DNA of 64,000 nucleotides from Rapana venosa (lineage: Eukaryota > Mollusca > Gastropoda > Neogastropoda > Muricidae): NCBI GenBank assembly GCA_028751875.1, contig CM054157.1, forward strand, positions 890,926 to 954,925. The letters are read 5' to 3'. A program made the translations under genes and the position numbers. The number at the start of each line of letters is the position of its first letter. Within the stretch, counting starts at the first letter, position 1. This document shows, one piece after another, positions 34,765-46,854 of the stretch. The notes beneath the pieces were generated by a model that did not search any database, was not told the origin of the DNA, and was given only the letters and a program-made list of their open reading frames with translations.

Positions 34765-36672
34765 TCAAGAACTCAAGAACACAAGAATTTTAATTGTATA
34801 GCCATACAACCCGTTACAAATATGTAGGCAATGAGGAATGACTGGATGTGTTGAATATGGCATTACAGTAAACAAACACTTTGAAAAGGGGAAACATCAG
34901 TAAATCAAAGGAATCAACAGTGGGTTCGTACGACATTAGGGGCGTTTGGTTGGCAGGATAAACATATCTTCCGAGATCATGGAAAACACGTATTATCTTG
35001 CTTTAATTTCTTTGAAAATGAAGTTAGCGAAGGATACATACTAATTTTTTCCGGGATGAATTTCAGTCGTAAGTCACTGAGAAAACTGCAGTGAAAAAGA
35101 AAGTGCGTTTCTGTTTCTATAGCACATGACAAAATGAACACTGAAGAATTTTTCTCAGAAACGGCTGTGTAGCTTTTTTCTGTGCGTCTGTAGGTCTGAT
35201 ATGCCTAATCTAAAATCTGATCAAAATGTCACGGATATGCTTATTAGGCACCAAAGGAAAAGTACGTTTCCATAGATACAGATAATTTAAATGTACGATA
35301 TACACTGAATCTAGTGCTATTTTCTAATTGTTCATTTCACTTTTGATAGAAAACACTCGATCAATCTTTTGCTTAAGCTGGCTTAAGAAAGCTTTATGAT
35401 TAGTGACCCCTTGGTTTTCCCAAAAAAAGCCAAAAACCTTCTCGTATAACTTTTACAAATTGTGATACCCAACACTTTTACCATCAATGAAGGACAAAAG
35501 CATTTTGTGGCCTTTCGGGGGAGTCTGGTTCTTCTAGTTCGGTAAAGCCGCAAAAATATGGGATTGAATACATAATAAAATATATAAGGGTAACGACCCT
35601 TTTCACGAAAACCCAGTCTTTTGTTTTCAGGCTTACATTTAACAGTTTTAAAGGCAGATGTGTGGAATTCTCCACTGCATTCTTTTGGAAAAGGGCCCAT
35701 TTTTTCTGCCCATACAAAAAAATCATTTTTATTTGTGAGCCCAACAGTTTACAAAAATCTCTGTTAAAAATCTCCCATTTTCCTAGAGTTCAAAAGATTT
35801 TTAAATTACCCCTTTTCTTGCTTTACAGGGAATTTTACGCAGCTTTACGTACCCCAATTTCAGTTAAAAGGGAAATTAGCCCGGGTATTTTTGGGAAATT
35901 TTACATAGCTTTTCTTTTTCCTTAAAAAACCAAACCTCTTTCTTAGCCACATGCCCACCATTTCTGAATATGACGATATTCAATTTATCAAGATTTGCAT
36001 GCAAATCTAGCTTTTGTGATTCATTAGCAAGAACGTTTAACTGGTTTTGTAACCATGCAACATTGTCCGATATTAAAACGATGTCGTCAGCAAACAACAA
36101 AATGAATATTTATAGTGTATCAGGGTAAAGCTGAACGCCGTGTTTACCGTTTGTGATAACTTCTTGGGCCAACTCGTTGACGAATAATGAAAATAAGAGA
36201 GGGCTGGTTATTTCGCCTTGTTTTAAGCCTTTGAAGCAAGATATGGCCTCAGATATCTTGCTTCCATAACGAATCCGGACTTTAACAGTTGCGTACATGC
36301 TCTGTAATATTTTCAATATATTTCCATTTACACCATTTTTATGCAAGGTCGGCCAAAGTTTGCTAAGTGAAATAGGTCAAAAGCCTTTTTGAAATCGATA
36401 AAAGTGACATATAATTTTCTATTTTTTAGGAGTTGTCTTTGGATAATGGCAAATAATGTGAAAATATGAACTACCGTGGAGTGATCTTTTCAAAAACCTG
36501 CCTGTATTTCACCAAGAATATTTCTGTTTTCTACGAAAGCTGATTATCGTTTATTAATTACATAGCTTAGGAGTTTACTACATATGTTTAATAATCAGAT
36601 GCCTCTATAATTGTCTGGATTGTGGATGGTTCATTTCTTATGAATGGGGTGGATGATAGCTTCTGTCCAAGA
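34765..36672 (-). pseudogene. Family B relative: decayed reverse transcriptase fragment
   Basis: Minus-strand pieces in order: WTEAIIHPIHKK (36670, truncated start), degraded motif A region, HKNGVNGNILKILQSMYATV and GLKQGEITSPLLFSLFVNEL (36346-36200, motif B), MLFADDIVLISDN (36100, motif C) and VIFRNGGHVAKKEVWF (35950). It then passes into AT-rich decayed C-terminal sequence to about 34900. The 3' end is marked by CAAGAATTTTAATTGTAT and tandem CTCAAGAA copies at 34765-34790, directly beside (GA)n. Many stops. It is 5'-truncated at the GA tract near 36672. Confidence 0.82.
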
Positions 36673-36769
36673 TGAGAGAGGGAGAGAGAGAGAGGGAGAG
36701 GGAGCGAGAGAGAAGCAATCACAGGCACGCAGACAGACAAGTAAAGAAAACTGCTCCCTTGTCTTTAGT
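36673..36769. repeat. GA-rich junction
   Basis: GAGAGAGGGAGAG words to about 36712, then short unassigned DNA up to repeat K copy 2. Confidence 0.6.
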
Positions 36770-37291
36770 ATCCCAGGTGAAACACTCACCTCCTTGTCAG
36801 TGTGAAAATGACTTGAGGAAGAGAACACCAGCTGACCAGGACATCAGACAGTCTTTTGTGCATGACGTCTTTCTGCTTTATCATTCTCTTCCGTGCGTGA
36901 ACGGTTCAGCAGTGCCCCACTTCATCATCAGGCAACCACGACGTGGAAATGGCTTTTATTACTTCACCTTCCCCCCTCCCCTATTCTCCAAGTCCTACCC
37001 TATTCCTCCCTTCCCCATTCTTCTTACTCATTCATTCATGAAATCCTCTTTTCCTTTTTCACCCATCTGTCAACATACATGCCTTCGTTTATAGGTCGTC
37101 TCATGATTTTCTATTTAATGTGTCATTGATGTGGTTTCTCCCACAATGTGGTAACCATCCTGGGTTGATCCTTGTGGTTGGCCAGGGTGTTGAAACAAGG
37201 AACGACAGTTGAGTTGGAATTAAAACCCTGTTTCAATATGTAAATAGTTTCACCACTTTCATCAGAGATTTAAAAATCTGACAAGGTGACA
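36770..37291 (+). repeat. Repeat K, copy 2 (core at 36863-36957)
   Basis: It has the 5' arm AAACACTCACCTCC and GAACACCAGCTG, the full core starting GACGTCTTTCTGC, and the 3' arm with TTCATGAAATCC and CGTCTCATGATTTTC. The frame QSFVHDVFLLYHSLPCVNG continues into HFIIRQPRRGNGF. It ends at the target duplication of SINE-4. Confidence 0.8.
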
Positions 37292-37303
37292 GCCCCGATA
37301 ATT

Positions 37304-38160
37304 TGTTTGGGGGGCTGCTTCATCTTCTGTTATGTCCCCCATCCTGCTGTTGCCACGCCACTCAAACCAATCTCCCCGCCACAGCCATACCCAGATTTGT
37401 TATGTCTCATCCTCAGGGTCGGAAGTCCACAGGGAGCCCATCACTATCAGGCCGCCGTGGGTCCACCAGCCAGAGGGGCCCTGCACTGCTGCTGGGTCAC
37501 TTTGGTAGTGTTCAGTGGTACCTGTTCTGAGCTAACATACGCAGGACACCACCTACTAAGCCCCTACTAACGACAGTATTAGCTCAGTCGCGGAGCCAGA
37601 CTGACTGAGTTGCCCACCCGACGTGGCAACCACCACAACGTCCCTCCAACGACCGTCCCACGCGAACACCCAACCCCAAAGGCTTTGACACAAACTCACC
37701 ACAGGCACAGAAGTGCATGGGGAAATCAAATCTGAGGTCACCATGAGACCAGAGCAACTGGGAGCACCGAATCAGAGGCAATTTGTTTTTTACTGCATGA
37801 TGATCAATGATAATGAGAATGACACAATGATGCTGCTGTGGAAATGCATATGCTTTGAGACTACTTGACAGGGTTGTACTCTATGCTTACTATCATAATA
37901 TATCCCGGCATCAACCGGGTCGAGAGATACAGACACCTGCAGTGTTGGTCAGGGTAATTTGGGCAACACTCTCAAACTCGCATCCGTTAAGTGAATGAAG
38001 CTCGACTGTGTGGTCCCAGTCTTCCCACTGAGCCCACAGCACACTCACTCTGGGTAGGAGCTGGCCGGAGTCCAAAAAATCCCTATGACTCTTATGGGAA
38101 TCGAACCCGCGACTTTCCAGTCCGTAACCCAAGGCGCTAACCACTGCGCCGTGGCGGCTG
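37304..38160 (-). mobile_element. SINE-4: 857-bp tRNA-headed retroelement with 12-bp target-site duplication
   Basis: Flanked by GCCCCGATAATT at 37292-37303 and 38161-38172, so both ends are defined. On the minus strand the 5' end is a clear tRNA-like head, ACGGCGCAGTGGTTAGCGCC (A box) and CGCGGGTTCGATTCCC (B box). The ~780-bp body includes CCAACACTGCAGGTGTCTG, CTTGTCAAGTAGTCTC-like sequence and TGGTGACCTCAGATTTG, and ends GGGGACATAACAGAAGATG with GCAGCCCCCCC. No reverse transcriptase or other long frame is present. Ordinary SINEs are 100-500 bp, so this is unusually long. Relatives are at 42632-43245 and 56570-57380, and a partial one is at 55970-56165. Confidence 0.9.
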
Positions 38161-38172
38161 GCCCCGATAATT

Positions 38173-38439
38173 ATGGCCTCTGTGGTCAGCAGGGATATAA
38201 ACAACACGGTTGGATTACATTGGTAGTCTGACGTTGATGATATGGTTTTTGCCATAACTATGATAACAACCAAGACGTTTGTTTGACAAGTTCAAATCAA
38301 TTTAGTTTTCATTTTGTGATTGTAATTTAAGCTACCGATGTCATCTTTTGATTTTTAGAATTCAACTTCAGGCAGTCAGTTCAATTGATCTTCTCAGTCA
38401 TCCTGTGTACTTTCTATTGCTCAGGATGTCTTCTCAAAG
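38173..38439. other. Unassigned DNA
   Basis: Right flank of SINE-4 up to repeat K. I see no coding or repeat signal. Confidence 0.5.
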
Positions 38440-40075
38440 CCAACTTCATAGACACTGATTTAGAATTAATGTTTATCATCCCACATTAAAGAATGATCTA
38501 TTGACATTACCAGTCAGATCCTGTTCTAATGTCATAAAATGGGGGAAAGCCTTCCCCAAGACCTGACAATAAAATTAACCTACATAGCTACTACAGTATA
38601 ATTTAGCATGCAGATTATCCCATGCTGCTGTCCCATAAATCCGTTAGAATGGTACAGCAGCACACAGTGAACTGGCAGAACATAGTTCACTGGGAATACA
38701 GAAGAAAGGTGTTATTGCCACTGGTTAGCACCCACAACAGTTGGCATGTATACAGTTGTAGGGCAAGTTGTATGACTGAAAGTGTGTGTGTGTGTGGGTA
38801 TGTGTGTAGGTGTGCATGTGTACTATGACGTCAGACAATTGTTTCTCAATAGGGAACATAGGTTGGTATGCAAAATGCTTGTCATGGATGAAAATTATCT
38901 CAACATAATACTGAAACTATAATAGTACTGATTTTCAATATAAGGTTTAGCATTTTCCACACTTCATTAACTGATGAAATGTTGGCCTGGATCAGACAAA
39001 TATAGAAACTGAGCTGCATACTGGACACAAAGCAGAGTTAAAAGGGAAGACAGAAAGAAGAGAAACAAATAAACAAACAACAAAGCAAAAACAAAAACCT
39101 GCAAAAAGAGAGAAAAATATATAAAGACATGCACAGAAAACCTTGACTGACCATAAAAGAAAGGTGGACAGAAAAAAGGATTAAAAATTAAAAAATAAAG
39201 AGGGGAAACAGAAATAAAGAGAGAAACAGAGATAAAGAAATGGGCAGAGAGAGAAAGAGAGAGAGAGAGTGTGTGTTTCTTGTCCCCAGGGCGTAGTAGT
39301 ACTCACCCCCATGTCAGTGTGAGAATGGCTTGAGGGGGTGAACACCAGCTGTCCAGGACATCAGACAGTCTTTTGTGCATGACGTCTTTCTGCTTTATTA
39401 TTCTCTTCTGTGCGTGAACGGTTCAGCAGTGCCCCACTTCATCATCAGGCAACCACGACGTGGAAATGGCTTTTGCATATGTCCCACCATTTCTCTGACT
39501 CATTCATTCATGAAATCCTCCCTCCCTCCCTCCCTTCTTCACGTATCTATCATCCAGTACATGCTTTCCTTAATGTGTTGTTTCACAATGTATCTTACCT
39601 GTCATGTCTGCATGTAAGGTCTGTCACACACCTCAGTGGGTGTCTAAATGGTGCTGCAGCTTACAGTTCAGAACATGTCCTTTGGATATAATTATTGAGT
39701 GTGCATTTTCAGGTTTTATTTTTACCTTGTGAGGATGTCCCTACATGCAGAACAGTCCATATACGCTACATCCATCATAACTGCCAACTGCTATACACGC
39801 TTAGCAAAATTTTATAACGCATGTATTGGTGAAACTTTGGATGCCTGCTAAGTGTTTTGTGTTTCTGTAAGCCAAAACAATGTTGACGTGGATTACATGA
39901 ATTTTTAACATGCCTACTTCATATTTTGTAAGTGCATATAACCGAAGAAGAAATAATGCACGAGCAAGTCTGCATCAGTTTGACACAGGAGACCATAAAC
40001 AATTTTACCTTTAAATCTTCCACCAAGCTTTGAAGCTAGGGCTCAAGATTTCAGGGTTAGTCATATTATCCTCAG
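38440..40075 (+). repeat. Repeat K, copy 3 (core at 39380-39474)
   Basis: The most complete copy. It has the arm with AGCAGCACACAGTGAACTGG (38655), the purine-rich arm (38990-39280), the 5' arm CCATGTCAGTGTGAGAATGG, the core, the 3' arm (TTCATGAAATCC, TGTCATGTCTGCATG) and the middle arm (39850-40075). Core differences from copy 2 are few (TTATTATTC for TTATCATTC, CTTCTG for CTTCCG). Confidence 0.8.
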
Positions 40076-40449
40076 TTCCCTCCCATATTCCTCAAAGTTC
40101 TACCCACCCCCTCCCTCTCCCACTTTTCTTGCTCATTCATTCATGAAATTCCCCCTTCTCTTCACGCATCTATCAACGTACACGCCTTCCTCCTTCCTGC
40201 ATCGTCTCATCATCTGTCTTACCTGTCAGGTATGCGTGTTGGATCTATCACACGCTCCAGTCAGTGTCCAAATGGCCCTACAATGCAAACTCGAGAAAGC
40301 ATCCTTCAGGCATATCCAGTTCAGCAGTGCTATATTGTCAGGGTTTTGTTTACCCTGTTGAGGGGTCACTATGTATAAAACAGTCCATATATTTTTTGTG
40401 TACACATGTTAAGTGTGGACCATTATGGACATTGAAAGCATAGAGGCAA
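40076..40449 (+). repeat. Repeat K 3' arm without core
   Basis: Begins CCCTCCCATATTCC and contains TTCATTCATGAAATTCCC, CACGCATCTATCAACG and TTACCTGTCAGGTATGCG. It abuts copy 3, supporting tandem duplication with the breakpoint downstream of the core. Confidence 0.7.
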
Positions 40450-40835
40450 AGGGATGAGATGCTTTTGTAAACTTCTTGGTATCTCATACAGAGATCACGA
40501 AGTGAAAACCATAGAGTTTTTTTATAAAATTGAAAACGCCATTGGGTCATATGAAGAGCCCCTGCTTTATTGAAAACACTCAAACCGAAGAGGTATGGGC
40601 ACGTCACACGAACATCTGGACTGGCCAAGACTGTCCTTCAGGGAACAGTACTGGGAAGGTGGCGAAGAATTAGAGAAAATGATGGGAAGACAACATCAGA
40701 GAGTGGACTGGCTTTAAGTGGAATGACTTGCTACAGAAAGCTGAAAACCACAAGGAGCGGAAGAAGCTGGTTGCAAAATCTTCAGTGGTGTCTCAACAGT
40801 CTACTAGACCTCGGGATAGGTGAATGAATAAGATA
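40450..40835 (+). pseudogene. Decayed RTE-like C-terminal fragment
   Basis: Frames (with shifts and stops) read MRCFCKLLGISYRDHE, then PKRYGHVTRTSGLAKTVLQG, and a degraded KSWEDNISEWTGL region to about 40820. It is more diverged from the copies at 25015 and 47427 than they are from each other, so it is an older insertion or a different subfamily. Confidence 0.8.
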
Positions 40836-41134
40836 CATAACAGAAACAACAGCACTGTATAAACGGACTTTTTATTCTGATATTTGTTAAAATGCTGGTG
40901 AAAACGCCTTAAATTAGACCTGTCAGTTAAACTAATCTGTAAAGGATTCATATCTTAGCATGCAGATTATCCCATGCTGCTGTCCCTTAAATCCATTAGA
41001 ATGACACAGCAGCACACAGTGAACTGGCAGAACATGAAGCACGTGGGAATACAGTCGAAAGGCATGACTGCCATTGGTTAGCACCTGCCATAGTTAGTAT
41101 GCAGAGCAGTAGAAAGCAATTTGTATAAATGACC

Positions 41135-41175
<41 letters not shown>
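40836..41175 (+). repeat. Repeat K arm, copy 4, with (GA)n
   Basis: 40958-41130 (TAGCATGCAGATTATCCCAT, CAGCAGCACACAGTGAACTG, GGTTAGCACCTGCC) matches 38605-38790. It ends in (GA)n at 41137-41172. No core is present. Confidence 0.75.
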
Positions 41176-41630
41176 AAGCAGGATAAAATGTAGTTCGGAG
41201 ATTGGTAGAGAGATATTTAGATCTGGGTGAGATAGGTAGCAAGAGAGATTTAGGTTTGGCTGATAGCTTGTGTTGGCAGCCTTCAGTCTCAGAAGACTAT
41301 GTGGAACTGTGCTCTAGGTGTTCATTGCTACATGGGAATGACAGTCCCTATGGCAGAGGGCACAGATGAAGTCTGACGCTGGTTTGTCTACCTGGGCTGC
41401 AGCTTTTCTTCTTCCAGAGCGCAAAGCCTGGGCAATTAAGTATGGAGGACAAGCTGTTACCCATGCAACAGACCCCCTCTCTCCATGTCACTGAAATGGT
41501 CCATTGGAAAGGCAATCTCCCTTACACATGGTTCCAGTGACGTCGCAGGAATTGCCAGAACATTGTTGTATACAGCCTTGGACTGCCTTGGGGCAGGTAG
41601 GTAAATGGTAGATGGAGATATTTAGATTAG
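41176..41630. other. Unclassified moderately complex sequence
   Basis: 41270-41600 (GTTGGCAGCCTTCAGTCTCA, AGACTATG, GCAGAGGGCACAGATG) has the look of a dispersed repeat, but there is no second copy in this window. No coding signal. Confidence 0.4.
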
Positions 41631-41838
41631 AATATGAATGAGATAGGTAGAGAGAGATTTAGATTTGGATGAGACAGGAAGAGAGAGAGATTTAGATTTG
41701 GATGAGACAGGAAGAGAGAGAGATTTAGATTTGGATGAGACAGGAAGAGAGAGAGATTTAGATTTGGATGAGACAGGAAGAGAGAGAGATTTAGATTTGA
41801 ATGAGACAGGAAGAGAGAGAGATTTACATTTTTGTGAC
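41631..41838. repeat. 33-bp minisatellite, about six units
   Basis: The unit is GATTTAGATTTGGATGAGAC then AGGAAGAGAGAGA. The length of 33 keeps the frame, giving tandem DETGRERDLDL on plus and SLSLPVSSKSK on minus. The first and last units are diverged (AATGAGATAGGTAG, TTTACATTTTTG). 41839-42134 after it holds nothing recognised. Confidence 0.95.
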
Positions 41839-42134
41839 TTCTTCATCTAGGCCTTGGCTGTCATGAAGGGGGGGTCTAATAATAAATTGTTGATAACCAG
41901 AAAATTATGGGGTGTAGTGAAACAACAATGAGAGAAGTAAACAAAAATTAAATGGCATGGCAATAATCATGAAACAGCACCTTTCCTGTAATTCACACTT
42001 TTAAAAAGATATTTCACACTGCAAAGGTCTTTTGAGAACGTATGAAAGCCGCATTTACTTACATTTTTAAAAACTATTTTTACATAAGAACTACTAGTGT
42101 GAACTGCGCGTGGGCCCGCACGCCTATGTGTATG

Positions 42135-42626
<492 letters not shown>

Positions 42627-42631
42627 TGGAG

Positions 42632-43245
42632 CAATAGCCACCATGATGCCGTGGTTAGATCGTTGGATAACTGGGTTGGAGTTCGCAGGTTCAAGTCTCA
42701 TAAGGATCTTGCTATGGGCTCATTGGGAGGACTGGGACCACGCAGTCAAGCTTAATTCATTTTATGGGTGCGATTTTGAGAGTGTTGCTCAAACTACTTG
42801 ACCAACACTGCAGGTGTCCACATCTCAGGCTTGGTTGATGCCCTGGTAGATTATGATGGGAAGCATAGGGAAGCACTGTCAAGTAGTCTCAAAGCACATG
42901 CGGTTCTATAGCAGCATTATTGCATCATTCTCATTGTCATTGATCATCAGGCAATAAAAGAGAACTGTCTCTTATTTAGTGGCCCTTGTTGCTAATGAGT
43001 GGAACGATTTGCTACGGAAAGCAGAGTATCGAGGGGAGTGGAGGAAGCTGGTTGCTAAATCTTCTTAGTGTCCCCACGGTCCAAGGGACCACAGGATAGG
43101 TGAGGTGAGTTGTTGCTCTGGTTTCATGGTGACCTCAGATTTACTTTCTCATAATTTCTGTGTCTAGTTCTGGCCTTCTTCTGTGAATCTCTGACCCAGA
43201 TGCTTTGACATTAACCCACCACAGGCAAACAGATATCTGGAAGTC
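42632..43245 (+). mobile_element. SINE-4 copy 2 with an RTE remnant inside
   Basis: The head is CCACCATGATGCCGTGGTTA and CGCAGGTTCAAGTCTC. The body includes ACCAACACTGCAGGTGTCC, GTCAAGTAGTCTCAAAGCA and ATTGTCATTGATCATCAGGC (to about 42965). 42990-43100 is an RTE-like remnant (WNDLLRKAEYRGEWRKLV in frame, then CCCCACGGTCC). 43108-43150 resumes SINE-4 body sequence (GGTTTCATGGTGACCTCAG). The distal part is missing. Confidence 0.7.
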
Positions 43246-43439
43246 CTGTGATACACTTGAGTATTTGACAGGCTGTGTTGATGCAGATACCTGGTAGCCA
43301 TGCTGGCTTCACCTGTGCTTCAGATATGTAATTAATTAAGCATATAGAAATCAGAACTCTTGGGATACCTGATATATGTAGCATATCTGGACTGTTTTGC
43401 ACCTAGTGACACCTCCATAAAAAGGAAACTAGCACTGGA
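43246..43439. other. Unassigned DNA
   Basis: No feature recognised. Confidence 0.4.
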
Positions 43440-43872
43440 AAAAATGTTTAAGTGATGGATTCGGTATTTCTGAAGAGGGTGCTCTAGAATCTAAGCTGCA
43501 GCACCATTTTGATGCTGACTACAGTGTGTGAAAGGTCTAACACACAAACATGACATTTAAGATAAATTATAAGATGATGCATGATGGAAGGCCTTACATT
43601 GATAAATGCTTGAAGAAAAGATGGAGGATTTCAGGAAAAGATTAGCAATAGAAAAGGAAGATGAATGAGTTGGTTGTGCGGAATGTAAGGAAATGGGTAG
43701 GGGGCAGGGATGAGCTATGCAAAAGCCATTTCCACGTCGTGGTTGCCTGATGATGAAGTGGGGCACTGCTGAACCGTTCACGCACGGAAGAGAATGATAA
43801 AGCAGAAAGACGTCATGCACAAAAGACTGTCTTATGTCCCGGACAGATGATGTTCACTTCTTTTTATTTTTT
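43440..43872 (-). repeat. Repeat K, copy 5, inverted (core at 43721-43816)
   Basis: On the minus strand it has a 5' arm with CATCATCTGTCCGGGAC, the core from GACGTCTTTCTGC to CCACGACGTGG, then a diverged 3' arm. It is the only inverted copy. The core is almost identical to copy 2 while the arms are clearly diverged. Confidence 0.82.
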
Positions 43873-43907
43873 GCTCTTGTTTTGCTATGTTATAGTGTTA
43901 GAATAAA

Positions 43908-43958
<51 letters not shown>

Positions 43959-43998
43959 AGAGAGGAGAGAGAGAGAGAGAGAGAGAGAAAGCAGGAGA
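43873..43998. repeat. (GA)n microsatellite
   Basis: GA run at 43911-43998 with GGGGAG and AAAGCAGG interruptions, adjoining the family B tail. Confidence 0.93.
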
Positions 43999-44570
43999 GA
44001 GAGAACTCTGAACTCTGAAATAGTTTAATAGTGCATTGGCCTTAGGCCACAATACAACAAAAAGGAGTGATGGCTGGGAGGTGGGTGGGGGGGGGGGGGG
44101 GTTCACAGTGGAAGAGAACAATGATTTCACAATACAAATACAATTTTGAATCAGCTGAAAAGTTGCACTCATATGTACCTACACATCTTCCCCTGTCAAC
44201 AACTTAGGGTTATAACTTGGTAACTCTGTACACTAACTCATTCCATTTCGATCACCAAGCACCAACATATCTCTCATCAGAAAAACATCATGAGAATCAT
44301 GGCTATGAATATAACTTACTGTGAACATTCTAAGACAGCAATGCAATCTTTAATAAGAAAACAAATAAACAAACTGAATAACAAATAACCCTACAGTGCT
44401 ATTCAGTATACAAACAAAGCTAATGATTCATTTTAGGGTTACAGCATCCTAAATGGATTGAAACTAGTCAGTAATATGTTGGATAACATAATATCTTTTT
44501 AAATTTAAAGTTATTTAAAATGTTGTTGATAAACTTTGAAAGCAGAAAACTTGTTACTGAATATTATACC
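43999..44570 (-). mobile_element. Family B 3' UTR fragment and AT-rich flank
   Basis: On the minus strand about 44075-44005 reads TTGTGGCCTAAGGCCAATGC, TTTCAGAGTTCAGAGTTC and then (CT)n. This is the same ending as 15355-15411 but in inverse orientation. 44080-44101 is a G run. 44100-44570 is AT-rich with no coding match, so how far the element extends is unclear. Confidence 0.65.
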
Positions 44571-44651
44571 TCATACAGTGATGTGACATCACTACACAGC
44601 AAAACAGCATCACATAGAACTTTCAAGAAAAGATAGAGAGAGGTGGTCAGA

Positions 44652-44735
<84 letters not shown>

Positions 44736-44810
44736 AGCAAATATACAAAGATAGAATGAGGGAGACGAAGAGAAGCATACAATCACAAACAATCAGAAGG
44801 CAAAGAACAG
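44571..44810. repeat. Purine arm with (GA)n
   Basis: (GA)n at 44651-44730 within A/G-rich DNA, equivalent to the purine arm upstream of repeat K cores. Confidence 0.85.
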
Positions 44811-45200
44811 AACAGAACAGTGTCCGTTGCTCTCACGTCTCTAGATAGAAACACTCACCTCCATGTCAGCACACAGAACAAAGGGAGGAGGTGAACACCA
44901 TCTGTCCCGGACATCAGACAGTCTTTTGTGCATGGCGTCTTTCTGCTTTATTTTTCTCTGCCCTGCGTGAATGGTTCAGCAGTGCCCCACTTCATCACAG
45001 GCAACCACGTCGTAGACAGGGCTTTTGCATTCCTCACCTTCCCACAATTTTTTTATGCACCCCTCCCTGTATTTCTCACGTAAACACAACTCCTCCCTGT
45101 CTCCCTCTTCAACTTCTTGTTCCTTCATTCATTCATAACATCTTGCCATCCATACCCCCTGATATCACTGTGTCTGTCCTGCTGTAGGTCACTTTATAAA
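44811..45200 (+). repeat. Repeat K, copy 6 (core at 44933-45026)
   Basis: The 5' arm AAACACTCACCTCCATG and GAACACCATCTGTCCCGGAC is followed by the core, which is more diverged here (GGCGTCTTTCTGC, CTGCCCTGCGTGAATGG, CACGTCGTAGACAGG). The central GGTTCAGCAGTGCCCCACTT is kept exactly. Confidence 0.8.
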
Positions 45201-46109
45201 TCAATGGAGCTGTTACTCTTGCATATCTTCAAGTTCAATGTTTGTTTGCTTTTGTCGCTTGTCATGTATGTTTATTGTGCTGCACTGTATTGTGTGAACT
45301 GCACCACGCTGAAATGCATTGGACTGGTCTACACGGGACTGGACTGCACTACACTGGTCTCGTATTTCCTTCTTCTGCCATGCAATGGAAAGCGTTGTAT
45401 TGCATTCTGTTGAATTCGATTCGATTCTAATCTCCAGTATTTGATAATTACATTAGTTGTAAAAGTTATTGTTCATTTCCCTGTTAAATTCATGTAGAGC
45501 CTGCCTTTGAGTCCCCCCCCCCCTCTCTCTCTCTCTTCTCTCTTTCTCTCTCTCTGTCAAGTATAATAAATTAGCTTAAGATTCCATGATTTATTCAAAC
45601 GTTTCTAAGTCATGTACACCCAAGATCTCCCAATTTTTTTTAAAGACAAAATTAAAAGACTTTGAAAGAAAGAACAAATTGGAATCAGGGGAAAAACAGC
45701 CAAGCAGAATGGATGGAATGTTCCGAATAGGGCATAAACAAAACATTACATATGTCAGAAAGTGTTTATGAAGCGTGGAAACAGTCCGTTGAAACAGGGA
45801 GGGGAAATAATGTGTCAGTGGGAAAGAAATGAGAGGAGTGCAGGAAGTAGGGTCAGGGGGCATGAAAACTGCAGCCATCTGAAACACTCACTCCTGTAGC
45901 CTATGTTCATCAATTTCTCCTCCTCTTTGAAGTGTACCTGTTGAGGCAGTTTCACGGTTGTCTTGTCAACACGCCATGGCGGAGTGTTGCAGCACACCTG
46001 GTCTTCTGGCCTGCCTCACCCTCCCTCCGCCCCTCTCTCCGCTTCTTCCTTTTCCCTCATCAGTAGACAGGGTTTTAAGTTTGTTGGGTGTTATTTTTTA
46101 ATTCTTGCT
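45201..46109. other. No confident gene; short CT tract
   Basis: 45300-45430 is a run of GGACTGG, TGCACTACACTGG and GCATTG-type words. 45515-45558 is a C run and CT repeat. The minus strand at about 45875-45990 has a short plausible open stretch (DKTTVKLPQQVHFKEEEKL) with no supporting context. Confidence 0.4.
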
Positions 46110-46195
46110 ATGTGTGTGTGTGTGTGCGCGCGCGCGCGTGCGTGCGTGCGTGTGTGTGTGTGTGTGCGCGCGCGTGCGTGCGTGTGTATGTGTAT
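46110..46195. repeat. (GT)/(CG) alternating purine-pyrimidine tract
   Basis: GT runs with GCGCGCGCGCG blocks, followed at 46277-46345 by the complementary CA/CG tract. The two are separated by ~80 bp and could pair. Confidence 0.93.
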
Positions 46196-46271
46196 GTGTT
46201 TCAATCTAAAAACCTTAGGGTAGAAAAAGTAGAGGGCATGATTTGAAGAAAAACATTACACATGCAAGTAT

Positions 46272-46347
46272 GTGCGCACACACACACACACACACACACA
46301 CACGCGCGCGCACGCGCGCGCGCGCGCACACACACACGCACACACCC
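46272..46347. repeat. (CA)/(CG) alternating tract, inverted relative to 46110-46195
   Basis: CACACACA, then CGCGCGCGCACGCGCGCGCG, then CACACACGCACAC. Confidence 0.93.
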
Positions 46348-46572
46348 TGATAGCAAAAACCCTTCTTAAGGGCTGCTCACACATGAAATCAGTGTGGCCA
46401 TGTCCTTCATGCTGCAAATGCAGCAATACAAGGTGTGCTGCAGACTTCAACACCTCACATCACAGCCCAGTCATGTAGGTCACGCTGTACTCTGCGTTGC
46501 TGCTCTGTGCCTGCCCCTCTTCCTCGGGATAATAGCTTCGGCATCTGTTAACCTGGTAAATGGGTTTTTTCC
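46348..46572. other. Unassigned DNA with one short hydrophobic open stretch
   Basis: 46480-46560 in one plus frame reads GHAVLCVAALCLPLFLGIIA, a membrane-like segment between TCATGTAG and CTGGTAAATG, which resemble splice sites. With no flanking coding support I do not call an exon. Confidence 0.3.
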
Positions 46573-46579
46573 TTATCCC

Positions 46580-46616
<37 letters not shown>

Positions 46617-46622
46617 GTCTCA

Positions 46623-46673
<51 letters not shown>

Positions 46674-46685
46674 AATTTCTGTATA

Positions 46686-46756
<71 letters not shown>

Positions 46757-46800
46757 CTGTCTGTCTATCTGTCTGTCTGTCTGTGTGTCTGCCTTTCTGT
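46573..46800. repeat. (CTGT)n, (CT)n, (GT)n compound tract
   Basis: CTGT at 46579-46612, CT to 46670, GT at 46690-46752, CTGT to 46798. Confidence 0.95.
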
Positions 46801-46854
46801 AAATACGGTCATAATCTTTAAAACCCCATCGTGTTTCTTATCCCCCTCCCCCGT

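Noticed and set aside
45815..45997. Minus-strand exon (DKTTVKLPQQVHFKEEEKL)
   Set aside because: A plausible-looking stretch, but no convincing splice pair and no second supporting exon nearby.
46394..46560. Exon with a transmembrane segment (GHAVLCVAALCLPLFLGIIA)
   Set aside because: Short, no flanking coding support, and between microsatellites. Hydrophobic frames of this size occur by chance.
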